A stretch of DNA of 64,000 nt from Verrucomicrobiota bacterium (GTDB lineage Bacteria; Verrucomicrobiota; Verrucomicrobiia; Chthoniobacterales; Chthoniobacteraceae), in NCBI GenBank assembly GCA_003402745.1, contig QQND01000001.1, positions 26,619 to 90,618 on the forward strand, written 5' to 3'. Shown here one piece after another: positions 51,158 to 61,501 of the stretch. A model generated the notes under the pieces. The model searched no databases, was not told the DNA's origin, and saw nothing but the letters and a program-made list of their open reading frames with translations. Each line of letters opens with the position of its first letter. Position 1 is the first letter of the stretch. The translations under genes and the position numbers were made by a program.

Positions 51158-53521
51158 ATGAACCCTCTTGACCGCAAGCTTCTGCGCGACCTGAGTGCCA
51201 TCAAGGGTCAGATCGCCGCCGTCGCCTTGGTCATGGCCTGCGGATTGGCGATGATGATCCTCTCACGCAGTCTCATCCTCTCCCTATCCCAAACGCGCGA
51301 CCTTTACTATGCCGCCCACCGGATGGGAAACGTCTTCGCCGATTTGCGCCGCGCCCCGAAGGCGCTCGCCCAGCGCATCGCTGACCTTCCAGGAGTCGCA
51401 CGCATCGAGACTCGGATCAAGGGGACGCTCCTGCTGGACCTTCCCGACGTGATCGAACCAGCCGATGGCCTCGTGCTCTCGCTCCCCAATGAGCGCGACC
51501 CCGCTCTGCTGTCGTTGTTCCTGCGGAGCGGCCGGTTACCGGCGTCGGGCACGCGCGGCGAGGTTGCCATTTCTGAAGCATTCGCGGAGGCCCGGGGACT
51601 CCAACCCGGCGATAGCCTCCAGGCCACGCTCCGTGGCAAACAACAGCGCCTCCTCATCACCGGAATCGCCCTCTCCCCCGAATTCATCTTTGAAGCCCGC
51701 CCGGGCGAAACCCTGCCCGACGCGAAGCGGTTCGGCATTTTTTGGATGCGCGAACGCGAACTGGCCGCCGCCATGGACCTGGAAGGCGCCTTCAACAATG
51801 TCGTTCTTTCCACCGGGCCCGGGACCAAACCGGAAGCCATTCAAGCGGACCTCGACCTTTTGCTTGCCCCCTATGGCGGGCTGGGCGCCTTTGGCCTCAG
51901 GGAACATCCCTCGGCCAACCGGCTCAACGACGAACTGGGCATCCTGAGCACCCTAGCGGTGGCTTTCCCAATGGCGTTCCTGAGCGTCGCCGCGTTCATG
52001 AGCAGCTCGGTGCTCACGCGCCTCGTGCGCTTGCAGCGCGAACAAATCGCCCAACTCAAGGCTTTCGGCTTCACCCCCCGCGAAATCGGCATCCATTACG
52101 CGAAGTTTGCCCTTGTGCTCGTCCTCGCGGGCACCACTCTGGGCACCGTCGGTGGACTCCACCTTGGCAGCCAGTTCGTAGCGCTTTACCACAAGTTTTT
52201 CAAATTCCCTGAGCTCCCCTTCCATCCCGCCTGGGGGGCGGTCGCCATCGCATTCTGCGCCAACACCATGGCCGCTTTCGCAGGCGTATTTGGAGCCGTC
52301 CGGCAGGCTGTCCGCCTCGCCCCCGCACAGGCCATGCGCCCGGAACCTCCCGCCTCTTTCCGCCCCTCCCTTCCGGAGCGACTGGGGCTGACAAAATTGC
52401 TGCCCATACCCGTGCGGATGGCCCTGCGCAATATCCAACGCCGGCCCGCTCAGGCGCTTTTCACCACCCTCGGGCTCGCCCTAGCCGCAGGCATTCCCGT
52501 CCTGCCCGGGGCCATGCGTGACGGCGTCGACCATCTGCTTTCCTTTGAATGGGATGTTGCCCAACGTCAAAACGCCTCCGTAGGCCTGCGTGAACCCGGC
52601 AGTGCCGCCGCCGCACACGCCCTTGCGGGGCTTCCGGGCGTCCTCAAAAGCGAGGCTTTCCGCAGCGTTCCAGTACGCATCCGCTATGGCCAGCACACAA
52701 GGCGCCTTCTCCTCACCGGCTTGGATCCCGAAGGCTCTCTCAACCGGCCGCTGGATGAGCAGGGAAACCCGGCGGGCGTGCCTCCATCAGGACTGGCGAT
52801 TTCAGCAAAGCTGGCGGAGATTTTGGAGGCGGTTCCGGGAGACTTTCTACAAGTGGAAATCCTGGAAGGCAAAAGACCCGTCCACTCCCTAAAACTCCAA
52901 TCCCTAATCACCGACTACGCCGGCCTCAACGCCTATATGAGCCGGGAAGCGCTTCATACGCTGCTTCGAGAAGGCGAAACGGTGAGCGGCGCCCACTTCC
53001 AAGTCGACACGCTCCTGTGGGAGCGTCTGTTCCAGCGCCTCAAAAACACCCCGGCCATTTCCGCGCTCCGCCTCAAGGAGGCAACGCGCGCGAGTTTCAA
53101 ACAAACCACGGCCGAGAGCATCAATCTGCTCCAGACCCTCTATTTCTCCTTTGCCGTGGTGGTCGCCTTCGGGGTGGTTTACAATAGCGCCCGCATCGCC
53201 TTGTCGGAGCGCAGCCGGGACCTTGCAACCCTCCGGGTGCTCGGATTTTCCCACCGCGAAGTCGCCGCAGTCCTCATCGGCGAACTGGCCCTGCTCACCC
53301 TCCTCGCACTGCCCGCCGGACTCGCCTTTGGAAGCTTGCTCTCCCAGCTCATCATTTCAAAAGTCCACACAGAAACCGTACGCCTTCCTCTGGTTTTGAC
53401 CTCGAAGAATTTCGCCACCGCCGCCACCATCGTCCTCAGTTCAGCTGCCTGCTCCTTCACTCTCGTGACACGCCGTATCCGCAAACTCGACCTCCTCGCC
53501 GTGCTCAAAGCCGCAGAGTAA
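51158..53521 (+). CDS. ABC transporter permease, FtsX/MacB-like, large
   Basis: MNPLDRKLLRDLSAIKGQIAAVALVMACGLAMMIL; two FtsX-type permease regions including VVVAFGVVYNSARIALSERSRDLATLRVLGFSHREV. Confidence 0.93.
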   Translation: MNPLDRKLLRDLSAIKGQIAAVALVMACGLAMMILSRSLILSLSQTRDLYYAAHRMGNVFADLRRAPKALAQRIADLPGVARIETRIKGTLLLDLPDVIEPADGLVLSLPNERDPALLSLFLRSGRLPASGTRGEVAISEAFAEARGLQPGDSLQATLRGKQQRLLITGIALSPEFIFEARPGETLPDAKRFGIFWMRERELAAAMDLEGAFNNVVLSTGPGTKPEAIQADLDLLLAPYGGLGAFGLREHPSANRLNDELGILSTLAVAFPMAFLSVAAFMSSSVLTRLVRLQREQIAQLKAFGFTPREIGIHYAKFALVLVLAGTTLGTVGGLHLGSQFVALYHKFFKFPELPFHPAWGAVAIAFCANTMAAFAGVFGAVRQAVRLAPAQAMRPEPPASFRPSLPERLGLTKLLPIPVRMALRNIQRRPAQALFTTLGLALAAGIPVLPGAMRDGVDHLLSFEWDVAQRQNASVGLREPGSAAAAHALAGLPGVLKSEAFRSVPVRIRYGQHTRRLLLTGLDPEGSLNRPLDEQGNPAGVPPSGLAISAKLAEILEAVPGDFLQVEILEGKRPVHSLKLQSLITDYAGLNAYMSREALHTLLREGETVSGAHFQVDTLLWERLFQRLKNTPAISALRLKEATRASFKQTTAESINLLQTLYFSFAVVVAFGVVYNSARIALSERSRDLATLRVLGFSHREVAAVLIGELALLTLLALPAGLAFGSLLSQLIISKVHTETVRLPLVLTSKNFATAATIVLSSAACSFTLVTRRIRKLDLLAVLKAAE

Positions 53522-53530
53522 GCGTCCCCC

Positions 53531-54772
53531 ATGTCTCCTTCCATGCCACCGTCCGCCGATCCCGTCACCTCCCAAAAAAAGCAGCCTGTGTTTCCCTTTC
53601 TTCGCTGGCTCACGCTCCTGCTGCTCGTGGCTGCGCTCGCCTTCAACTTCCGCCCAAAACCCCTCCCTGTTGAAACCGCCGCTGCTTTCGAAGGCCCCAT
53701 GGACGCCTCAGTCCTCGAGGAAGGCAAAACGCGCATCCGCAACCGGTACGTGATCTCGCCGCCCCTGGCGGGGATGGTCCGACGAACCCCTTTGCGCGCC
53801 GGTGATCTCGTGGTCCAGGGACAAACGCTGGTCGCAGTGATCGATCCAGAACCCTCAGAATTATTGAGCCCGCGCAGCCGCGCCCAAGCGGAAGCCCGCG
53901 TCCAGTCCGCCGAGGCCGCACTTCAACAGCGGGAAGCGGATGTGGCCCGGGCTGCCTCCGCTGCAGATTTGGCCTCCCGTGAGCGCGCCCGCGCGGATGT
54001 CCTCTCTCGTTCCGGCGCGATTTCCGAGCAGGAACGGGACGCCGCAGAACTCGGCGCTTCCATGCGAAACAGGGAATGGAAGGCCGCTGAATTCAGCCGG
54101 GACATTTCTAGGTACGAACTGGCCCAGGCCCAGGCGACGCTGCGCAGCGGACCCCTGGGAAGTGCTCCGCTTGAAATCACCTCCCCAATCAACGGCGTCG
54201 TCCTAAACGTCTTCGAAGAAAATGCGCGGAGCGTCGCCCCAGGAACGCCGCTTCTGGAAGTGGGCGACCCGAGTGAACTTGAAATCGAGATCGAGCTCCT
54301 CTCCACAGACGCCGCCGGCGTCCACCTGGGCGCCCCCGTCTCCATCGAGCGCTGGGGCGGCCCCGACCCGCTCCCCGCCAAAGTCCGCCTGGTGGAACCC
54401 GCCGCGTTTACGAAAACCTCCGCCCTCGGTGTCGAGGAACAGCGGGTGCGAGTTTTAGTAGACTTCAACGCGACTCTTCCCCTCTCCCCCAAACTAGGGG
54501 ACCGGTTTCGCGTAGAGGGCCGAATCCAAACGTGGCACTCCAACCGCGTCCTCCAAGTCCCTGCAGGCGCCCTTTTCCGAAGGGGCGTGGTCTGGAAGTG
54601 TTTCACCCTTTCCGGGGGCGCTGCTCGTTTGCAGGAACTCAAAGTCGGCCATCAAAATGGTCAGACAGCCGAAATCCTCTCCGGCCTGGCAGCGGGCGAG
54701 GCCGTGATTGTGCACCCCCCAGACGCCGTCCGGGAGGGACTCCGTGTCCAGGCCCGGCCTTCCGAACCGTAA
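53531..54772 (+). CDS. HlyD/RND-type periplasmic adaptor protein
   Basis: N-terminal TM, VLEEGKTRIRNRYVISPPLAGMVRRTPLRAGDLVVQGQTLVAV biotinyl-lipoyl motif, coiled coil, barrel. Confidence 0.93.
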   Translation: MSPSMPPSADPVTSQKKQPVFPFLRWLTLLLLVAALAFNFRPKPLPVETAAAFEGPMDASVLEEGKTRIRNRYVISPPLAGMVRRTPLRAGDLVVQGQTLVAVIDPEPSELLSPRSRAQAEARVQSAEAALQQREADVARAASAADLASRERARADVLSRSGAISEQERDAAELGASMRNREWKAAEFSRDISRYELAQAQATLRSGPLGSAPLEITSPINGVVLNVFEENARSVAPGTPLLEVGDPSELEIEIELLSTDAAGVHLGAPVSIERWGGPDPLPAKVRLVEPAAFTKTSALGVEEQRVRVLVDFNATLPLSPKLGDRFRVEGRIQTWHSNRVLQVPAGALFRRGVVWKCFTLSGGAARLQELKVGHQNGQTAEILSGLAAGEAVIVHPPDAVREGLRVQARPSEP

Positions 54773-54867
54773 TAAAATCTAACGAGCCGAACCCTGATCC
54801 CATGGCCAAGCGCGAAAAGACCGCGATTTTTCCGCAACCCGGGCTATATTGAGGTGTTACTAATTTT

Positions 54868-55539
54868 ATGAAGCCCGCCCCTTTACTCTCCGTCCTTCTA
54901 TTTGGTGCGATCCTCGTTTTCTTCCCGGCATGCCCTACCCAAGCCCAGTCCCCCAGCTCCGCTTTGAGCCCCAGCTCTGCTTTGAGCCCCAGCTCTGCTT
55001 TGAGCCCCGAATCGCGCTTGGAGGCGATGCGGGCTCGCCTCGGGCTCTCTGAAGAGCAGTTTGCAAAACTCAAACCCGTGGTGCTGGAGGAATCCTCCAA
55101 CCTTGACGCCATCAAAAATGACGCGACCCTCACAGACTCTCAGAAAAAGGAAAAAGCGGGCGTCCTCATGGCAAGTTTCAGAGAGAAAATGGGAGCCGTG
55201 TTGACTGCGGAACAGCGGGCGCAATTGGCCGAGGAAACCCAGCGCAGGGCAACGCAGGGGCGGGACGAGATTGCGCTGCGCCTGCAGGCCATGAAGGAAA
55301 AACTCGGCCTCAGCGAAGAGCAAATGGCTAAAATCAGGCCCGTGCTTCTGGAGGAGGGGCCAAAACTCAAAGCGCTCAAGGACGACAAAACCACTTCGCC
55401 CGAGGAAAAACGCGCGACCTTAAAGCAAAGCATGGAGCGGATCGCGGCGGAACTGACCCCGGAGCAGAAAGAAAAAATGCGCGAACAGCTTCAAAAACGC
55501 GCCGCACAAAACGCCGAGGAATCCCCGAAAAAGCCCTGA
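54868..55539 (+). CDS. Secreted Spy/LTXXQ-like protein with two internal helical repeats
   Basis: Signal peptide; RLEAMRARLGLSEEQFAKLKPVVLEE... and RLQAMKEKLGLSEEQMAKIRPVLLEE... Confidence 0.75.
   Translation: MKPAPLLSVLLFGAILVFFPACPTQAQSPSSALSPSSALSPSSALSPESRLEAMRARLGLSEEQFAKLKPVVLEESSNLDAIKNDATLTDSQKKEKAGVLMASFREKMGAVLTAEQRAQLAEETQRRATQGRDEIALRLQAMKEKLGLSEEQMAKIRPVLLEEGPKLKALKDDKTTSPEEKRATLKQSMERIAAELTPEQKEKMREQLQKRAAQNAEESPKKP
54952..55005 (+). repeat. 18-bp in-frame tandem repeat, 3 copies
   Basis: cccagctc(c/t)gctttgagc x3, encoding SPSSAL/SPSSAL/SPSSAL. Confidence 0.9.
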
Positions 55540-55569
55540 GAAACCGCTCCCCTTTCGGCTTGGAAAGAA

Positions 55570-55639
55570 GTGCACGCCATAAAATGCACGCTACAAGGTG
55601 CACGCCATAAAGTGCACGCCATAAAGTGCACGCCAAAGA
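55570..55639. repeat. 14-bp intergenic tandem repeat, 5 copies
   Basis: gtgcacgccataaa / atgcacgctacaag / gtgcacgccataaa / gtgcacgccataaa / gtgcacgccaaaga. Confidence 0.9.
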
Positions 55640-55757
55640 GTCCTGCCCAAGCCCGGCGACCGCAGGCATAGCAGCTCAATGGGCCGCCCCAGGGCCGCCG
55701 GTTTTAAAACCGCAGCCGCACAAATCTTGGGAACGCCTCGCCGTTCGCGGCGAACCC

Positions 55758-56924
55758 TCAGGACTTACGCAGCTCCCCCGATGCCTCCCCTTCGTAACAG
55801 GCCTCTATCAAGCTGAGGGCCCGCATATTCGGAAGCACCCCGGGCTCCATCTGATTCATCACGTAGGCAAAACCAAGACCCCGCGTCGGGTCGGCAAACC
55901 CCACGCTGCCTCCCGCGCCCGGGTGACCGAAGGCTTTTGATTCGGGGCCAAAAGTTTTGCGTCGCTTCCTTCCCAAAGCGTCCTCTGGATCCCGCATGAA
56001 ACCACACGAAAAAGCCGTGTCCATTTGTAGCACCCGGTCCGCACCTTGAACTCTGCTCCGCTGAAGCGGCAACAGTGTCTCCGGCTTGAAGTAACTCCGG
56101 CCACTCCACGCTCCCTCGCAGGCGAGCATGGCGTAAAACTTTGCAATAGCGCTCGCCGTTCCGATTCCACCAAAGCCCGCATATTCGCCCTGCCTGGCCT
56201 CTGGCGTGTTCATCGCCCCGGCGGAATGCAGTCCCTTTGGCGATGCAAACGATCGGGACGTCAAAGATCCCGGCGTCATGAACGCTGTGAAAAATGGATC
56301 GTCTTTAGGCATCACCCCTTTGGGCGCAAATACGGGAGCGATGCGGGAATGTATTTCAGGGGGCGCTCCGATCCAAAACTGCAACTCCAGAGGCTCCGCG
56401 AAAACCCGTCTCCAGTAAGCTCCCAAAGACTCCCCGCCAGTGATTTTTCGCAATACTGCATCGAGCAGAAACCCAAACGTACGAGGATGATAACCGTGTG
56501 CTGTTCCCGGAACCCAGGCGGGCTCTTGGGCTGCGAGTGCCTCAAAAACCGCAGCGCAATCCTCCACCGGAGGCGACGCGTTCAGCGCACACAACCCAGC
56601 CTGGTGCTGGAGAAGCGTTTCAAGGGTGACGTCCCGCTTGCCGGCCGCACCAAATTCCGGCCACAGGTATGAAACGCGCGTCGCCAAGGGAAGTCGCGCT
56701 CCCTCCAAGGCATGCAACAAACAGGCGGCTGACATCCCCTTCGTTGCGGACCACACCAGTACGGGCGTGGAAACATCCCACGGCATCGTTCCTTCCTTGT
56801 CCTTAAACCCGCTGCCCATTCCCACGATTTCTTTCCCCTCAACCCATACGGAAACCGACGCCCCAATTTCCCCCCGCATGGAAAAATTCTCCGCATATGC
56901 GCTTCGCATCGCCTCAACATTCAT
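55758..56924 (-). CDS. Serine hydrolase (beta-lactamase class C / EstA-like)
   Basis: VLVWSATKGMSAACLLHAL SxxK, HGYHPRTFGFLLDAVLRKITG, HPGAGGSVGFADPTRGLGFAYVMN. Confidence 0.92.
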   Translation of the reverse strand: MNVEAMRSAYAENFSMRGEIGASVSVWVEGKEIVGMGSGFKDKEGTMPWDVSTPVLVWSATKGMSAACLLHALEGARLPLATRVSYLWPEFGAAGKRDVTLETLLQHQAGLCALNASPPVEDCAAVFEALAAQEPAWVPGTAHGYHPRTFGFLLDAVLRKITGGESLGAYWRRVFAEPLELQFWIGAPPEIHSRIAPVFAPKGVMPKDDPFFTAFMTPGSLTSRSFASPKGLHSAGAMNTPEARQGEYAGFGGIGTASAIAKFYAMLACEGAWSGRSYFKPETLLPLQRSRVQGADRVLQMDTAFSCGFMRDPEDALGRKRRKTFGPESKAFGHPGAGGSVGFADPTRGLGFAYVMNQMEPGVLPNMRALSLIEACYEGEASGELRKS

Positions 56925-56930
56925 AACGAA

Positions 56931-58841
56931 TTAATCCTTCTGCTTTGGCCCCCGTGAAAACGGGGACCAGGCTTTCATCTCAGCCAAAGGCTCGCTTTCC
57001 AAGGAACCGTCCTCGGGCACATCCCCGAATTCTACGGACCCCTGCAGTACCGCCCCAAGGGCTGCAACCGTCGTCAACTGAGGGTAAAGACGCTCATAGT
57101 ACCAGAGCTTTGCAAAGTAGAACCCCACGGGCGCACACTCCAACCAACGTCCGTTTTCAACACGCTCCACCATCCAGCGCACCCCTTTGTCTACGGCGCT
57201 GGTATACGACGTCCCGGCGAGGGCTTCGAGGGCGACGCCCGTTTCTTCAACCGTACTTTCCAGGTGCTGCCCCGAGCCCCCGGACCAACCTCCGTCAGCC
57301 TGCTGCAGGCCCGCGAGCGCGGCCTTCCCCCGTTGCAGCACTTCAGGCGCGAATTCAAACCCGCGGTCCCGAAGCTCTCTGAGGGCCAAAACCACCCGCG
57401 CCGTTCCCCAGGTCGGATTCTCCTCCGCAGGGGCGTCCTGGTTTCCAAACCACAACGGCACCCACGTTCCATCAGGCCGTTGCTGTTTTTGAAGAAACGC
57501 TAAGCCGCGTTGAATGGCCTTAATGACCTCCGTTCGAAACGCTCCCTGCCATTCGGGTAGCCACGCACTCCAGGAGCGCAGGGTGTGAGCGGTCAAATCG
57601 GCTCCACTCCGATCAAAAGGGAGGGTTCCCCAGCCGCGGCAAAAAGTCGGAATCCCGCCGTCCCTGTTTTGGAGGCCCAGCAACCAGCGCGTCCCCAACT
57701 GGCCCGCGCGCCGCGCTCGGGAGTCGATGGTCCCCAAAGCCAGAAGCGCCAGAAGGGCCCCCGGTGTGTCGTCCGCATCCGGAACCCCCCCAGCGAGATC
57801 CGTCCACGCCCAGCCTCCCGGGGCGGCGTTGGTGTAAGGATGCCGGCAAAGATACTGCTGGCCCAAAAGCCACTCTTTCAAAACAGAACGCACCTCGTAA
57901 GAGAGCAGGTTGGACTGCCGGTGAAGGCCGTTGATCGCCCAGGTTGTCACCCACGTGGAAAGGTTCGTGTCTATCGGCCAGCTCCCGTCGGGACGCATGG
58001 AAACTCGCAAAAACGAGGCTGCGCGTTGGGCGGTTTTCGAGTTCGTTTCCCCCAGGGCCGCAAGGTTCATGAGTACAAAACTCGTCAGAGGCGTGGCCTC
58101 CAAAAAACCTCCATTTTCGGGTTGGATCTTCTCAAGCTTTCGCGAGGCGACCTTTTCAAGACGGTTGCGAAGGAACCGCAGCAGCGGGTTTTTTGTAGGG
58201 GCATGTCGATGGATCGCTCGCCCAATTGCGATAAGTGCTGGAAGGGCGTAGCTCACCACCGGAAGTTGCAAAAAACCATAAAACCCGTGGGGAAAAGCAG
58301 CGAGTTCAAAAGGCAGCGAAGGAACTTCGCTCCAGCCGTTTGCGCCCATACGACCGGACAAAATACAAGCCGTTAAAATTGGCACTGAAAACGTCCGGTC
58401 TTTCCCGTACCGCCGCCGGATGGACTCAGCCAAATATTTTTCCCATCCCGCAGAATCCACCCCACAAGCTTTTTGCAGCCACTGCCGGCTTTGTCCCACC
58501 ACCTCGGGGTAAACCGCGTCCTGCTTTGCCGCCCCGAAGGCAGCCCAAACAAGCGCTGTCGTACTGATGTTGGAATGACTTTTGTTGGTATCGCCCCAGC
58601 CGCCATCCGCATTTTGATGAGCTGCCAGCCAGTTCAATCCCGCCTCTATGCGAGGCTCATCCTGGGCCGAACCATCCGCCGTCGCGAGTTGTGCAAACGC
58701 GATCACGGCCGTGGCTGTGGAGAGTGCACTGCTTGAGAGCTCGCCCACCCAAAAGCCATCCCCTCCCATTTCCTCCAAAAGTTGGCGGGTCGAAACGCCC
58801 AGGGCTGCGGAGACCCGTTCCCTTGTAAAAGCCGCTTTCAT
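56931..58841 (-). CDS. Squalene-hopene cyclase-like class II terpene cyclase family (QW repeats)
   Basis: QNADGGWGDTN, LQQADGGWSGG and other QW-type repeats; GGVPDADDTPGALLAL (DxDD motif, about 57768-57779). Confidence 0.85.
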   Translation of the reverse strand: MKAAFTRERVSAALGVSTRQLLEEMGGDGFWVGELSSSALSTATAVIAFAQLATADGSAQDEPRIEAGLNWLAAHQNADGGWGDTNKSHSNISTTALVWAAFGAAKQDAVYPEVVGQSRQWLQKACGVDSAGWEKYLAESIRRRYGKDRTFSVPILTACILSGRMGANGWSEVPSLPFELAAFPHGFYGFLQLPVVSYALPALIAIGRAIHRHAPTKNPLLRFLRNRLEKVASRKLEKIQPENGGFLEATPLTSFVLMNLAALGETNSKTAQRAASFLRVSMRPDGSWPIDTNLSTWVTTWAINGLHRQSNLLSYEVRSVLKEWLLGQQYLCRHPYTNAAPGGWAWTDLAGGVPDADDTPGALLALLALGTIDSRARRAGQLGTRWLLGLQNRDGGIPTFCRGWGTLPFDRSGADLTAHTLRSWSAWLPEWQGAFRTEVIKAIQRGLAFLQKQQRPDGTWVPLWFGNQDAPAEENPTWGTARVVLALRELRDRGFEFAPEVLQRGKAALAGLQQADGGWSGGSGQHLESTVEETGVALEALAGTSYTSAVDKGVRWMVERVENGRWLECAPVGFYFAKLWYYERLYPQLTTVAALGAVLQGSVEFGDVPEDGSLESEPLAEMKAWSPFSRGPKQKD

Positions 58842-59716
58842 AGGAGGTGCCCCAGTGCCAAAAGGCCGTAAAACGTGTATTCCGCGTCCAGATGGTCATC
58901 CGCCCAGTGCCCGTGGAAGCCGCCCTGCGCGGTCCAGAGCGAGTCCAAGAAATCAAGGCAGCGCTCTTTTGCAACCGCCCCAAGCTCAACCTCCAAACAA
59001 GACAAAGCGTGCAAAGCCGTAGCCGTGGAAAGTAGGTCCGGTATCGGCGCCAGGGGCATCGCCAGAAATCCACCCGCGGGGTGCATCTGCGACAAGAGCC
59101 AGCTCCCCGCCGCCTCATGAATGGGCATTTCCAACTGATGGAGAAGTGTGACAGCCGCCGCAGAGGCGTTGGTGGAGCCCACGCGCAACCCGGGAACATT
59201 TCCCCAAGCGCCGTCCCGAGTTTCCAAAAATTTCAACGACTGCACCAGCCTCAAAGGGTCAGGGAGCTGCACCCCGAGATCCTGATAAGAGCCAAGCGCC
59301 ACGAAGCCTCCATAGGCCGTGCCGGAAGCGGCGCCGGCCTCGCCATCAAACCCCCCGTTATCGGTTCTGTAGCTCTCGACTTTTTCGAGAATGCCCAAAG
59401 CAATTTCCTTCGGAGGAGCCCCGACCACGGCCCAGCAGCGCGCAAGCGCGCCCAGATGCACAAAATCCAGCGCACCCCCTGATCCAAAGCCCAGCAACCT
59501 TTCGCGCACCACGCCAAAAGGCACCGCTTCGTCGAGGGCCTGCAGCAGTGCGAGGGCAAAAATTGTGTAATACAAGTCAGGGCGACCATCCCGATCCAGT
59601 CCCTCGCCCTCACTTGAAAGTCTGGAATGTGCAAAAGCCCGGACAACGGGGAGCGACTCGCCTAAGCTGAGCGCACCACGCCGGGCAACCTGAAGCATTT
59701 GGAGGCGAAGAGACAC
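58838..59716 (-). CDS. Prenyltransferase-beta/squalene oxidase repeat protein (292 aa)
   Basis: [77 protein letters not shown]; 4-bp overlap with the cyclase gene. Confidence 0.85.
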   Translation of the reverse strand: MSLRLQMLQVARRGALSLGESLPVVRAFAHSRLSSEGEGLDRDGRPDLYYTIFALALLQALDEAVPFGVVRERLLGFGSGGALDFVHLGALARCWAVVGAPPKEIALGILEKVESYRTDNGGFDGEAGAASGTAYGGFVALGSYQDLGVQLPDPLRLVQSLKFLETRDGAWGNVPGLRVGSTNASAAAVTLLHQLEMPIHEAAGSWLLSQMHPAGGFLAMPLAPIPDLLSTATALHALSCLEVELGAVAKERCLDFLDSLWTAQGGFHGHWADDHLDAEYTFYGLLALGHLL

Positions 59717-59875
59717 GCCCTCCAGCCTAGCGTAAGCACCACCTTGGAATCACAGCCTTTTCTGAGCTCCTCCTGTTCCCCGGCCTCGTCCTCTGTTTCA
59801 GAGATTGTTCCGCGAAAGATATTGATAAACATTGTTGCCCCTGAGCTCCAGGATCAAAGAATCTCACGTATTCCC

Positions 59876-61501
59876 ATGCCGAAAAAAACCACCTCCCCGA
59901 CAACTGTATACCTCATCGCAAACGGTGATTTGCGGACTTCGGCAAACCAAAAGTGCGAAGCCGCGCAGGCCGCCATGGAGAAGCTCATCGTCGCCGCCCT
60001 CAAAAAAGAAGGCTGCAAGGTGCAGCGCGCCCACTCCTTCAACAAGCTCAAGGGCCACGGTTTCATCGACAGCCAGAAATACGGGATGGAGGTCTTCCAA
60101 GAAATCCCGGCCGATGCCCCCCTCATCGTGGCCGAGGCCGTCTGGCAGTACAGCCACCACATCCTCCACGGTTTGCTCACGCATCGCGGCCCAATCCTCA
60201 CCCTGGCAAATTGGAGCGGCACCTGGCCAGGGCTCGTGGGGATGCTGAATCTGAACGGCTCCCTCAAAAAGGCTGGCGTCAAATACAGCACGCTCTGGAG
60301 CGAAACCTTCAAGGATCCTTTTTTCCAAGCAGGCCTCAAGAAGTGGCTCAAGAAAGGCCGCCTCAGCCACGATGTCTCTCACGTCCGCGCATTAAAGGAC
60401 GTCAAAGTTCCAGTCGCGGCCCGCAAAGAGGGCGAACGTTTCGCCAAAGGATTGCTTAAATACAAGGCCATCATGGGTGTCTTCGATGAGGGCTGCATGG
60501 GTATGTACAACGCAATCCTGCCCGATGAATTGCTGCACAAGACAGGCGTGTTCAAAGAACGTCTAAGCCAGTCCGCCCTCTACGCAGCCATGCTCGAGGT
60601 CAGCGATCCCGAGGCCCGGGCTGTCTATCAATGGTACGTCGACAAAGGGCTGCGGTTCGACTTCGGGAAAAATGAGGAGACTTGCCTCACCCTAAAACAG
60701 GTGCTCCAGCAGTGCAAAATGTACATCGCCGCCGTTCGCATCGCTGACGATTTCGGCTGCTCCACCATCGGCATCCAGTACCAGCAAGGATTGAAGGATC
60801 TCGCTCCCGCGTCCGACCTTGTCGAGGGCACTCTCAACAACGTGGATCGTCCGCCGGTCTACCGCAAAAATAGCGGTGAGGAGTTGTACGCCCACGAGGC
60901 ATTGCCGCATTTCAACGAAGTCGACGAATGCGCCGGCCTCGATGGCCTGGTCACCTACCGACTCTGGCGACAGCTGGGATTCGAGCCCGAAAACACGCTG
61001 CACGACCTGCGCTGGGGCCGCCCCTACGTCTTCGAAGACGGTAGGGAGGAGTACGTTTGGGTGTTCCTGATTTCAGGTGCGGCGCCGCCTGCGCACTTCA
61101 TTGACGGTTGGCATGGCGCTTTGAGCGAACGCCAGCCTTCCATGTACTTTCGTCTGGGCGGTGGAACTTTAAAAGGAATCAGCAAACCTGGCTGGATTGT
61201 TTGGAGTCGTATTTACGTCGCCGAGGGTAGCCTCCACTTCGACACAGGATTAGGCGAGGTTGTTGCGCTTCCGGAAAACGAAACCGAAGAACGCTGGGCG
61301 CTGACAACCTCACAGTGGCCGATCATGCATACCGTCTTGAAGGGCATCACCAGGGACCAAATGATGGCGCGCCACGCTTCAAATCACATCCAGGTCGTGT
61401 ATGCCCCGGACAAAGAGTCGGCACGTTTTGGTCTCCTGGCTAAAGCCTGTGCCATGCGCTCTCTCGGCATGGAAGTCAGTATTTGCGGAGACATTCAATG
61501 A
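59876..61501 (+). CDS. L-fucose isomerase-like protein
   Basis: [24 protein letters not shown]..., [45 protein letters not shown]; resembles the fucose/arabinose isomerase fold; start at internal Met. Confidence 0.75.
   Translation: MPKKTTSPTTVYLIANGDLRTSANQKCEAAQAAMEKLIVAALKKEGCKVQRAHSFNKLKGHGFIDSQKYGMEVFQEIPADAPLIVAEAVWQYSHHILHGLLTHRGPILTLANWSGTWPGLVGMLNLNGSLKKAGVKYSTLWSETFKDPFFQAGLKKWLKKGRLSHDVSHVRALKDVKVPVAARKEGERFAKGLLKYKAIMGVFDEGCMGMYNAILPDELLHKTGVFKERLSQSALYAAMLEVSDPEARAVYQWYVDKGLRFDFGKNEETCLTLKQVLQQCKMYIAAVRIADDFGCSTIGIQYQQGLKDLAPASDLVEGTLNNVDRPPVYRKNSGEELYAHEALPHFNEVDECAGLDGLVTYRLWRQLGFEPENTLHDLRWGRPYVFEDGREEYVWVFLISGAAPPAHFIDGWHGALSERQPSMYFRLGGGTLKGISKPGWIVWSRIYVAEGSLHFDTGLGEVVALPENETEERWALTTSQWPIMHTVLKGITRDQMMARHASNHIQVVYAPDKESARFGLLAKACAMRSLGMEVSICGDIQ

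Noticed and set aside
55570-55639. CRISPR array
   Set aside because: Repeats are 14 bp and contiguous with no spacers; no cas genes in the window.
55376-55679. Minus-strand ORFs with repeated ACTLWRAL/VHFMAC peptides
   Set aside because: The peptide periodicity is only translation of the 14-bp DNA repeat in shifting frames; period is not a multiple of 3.
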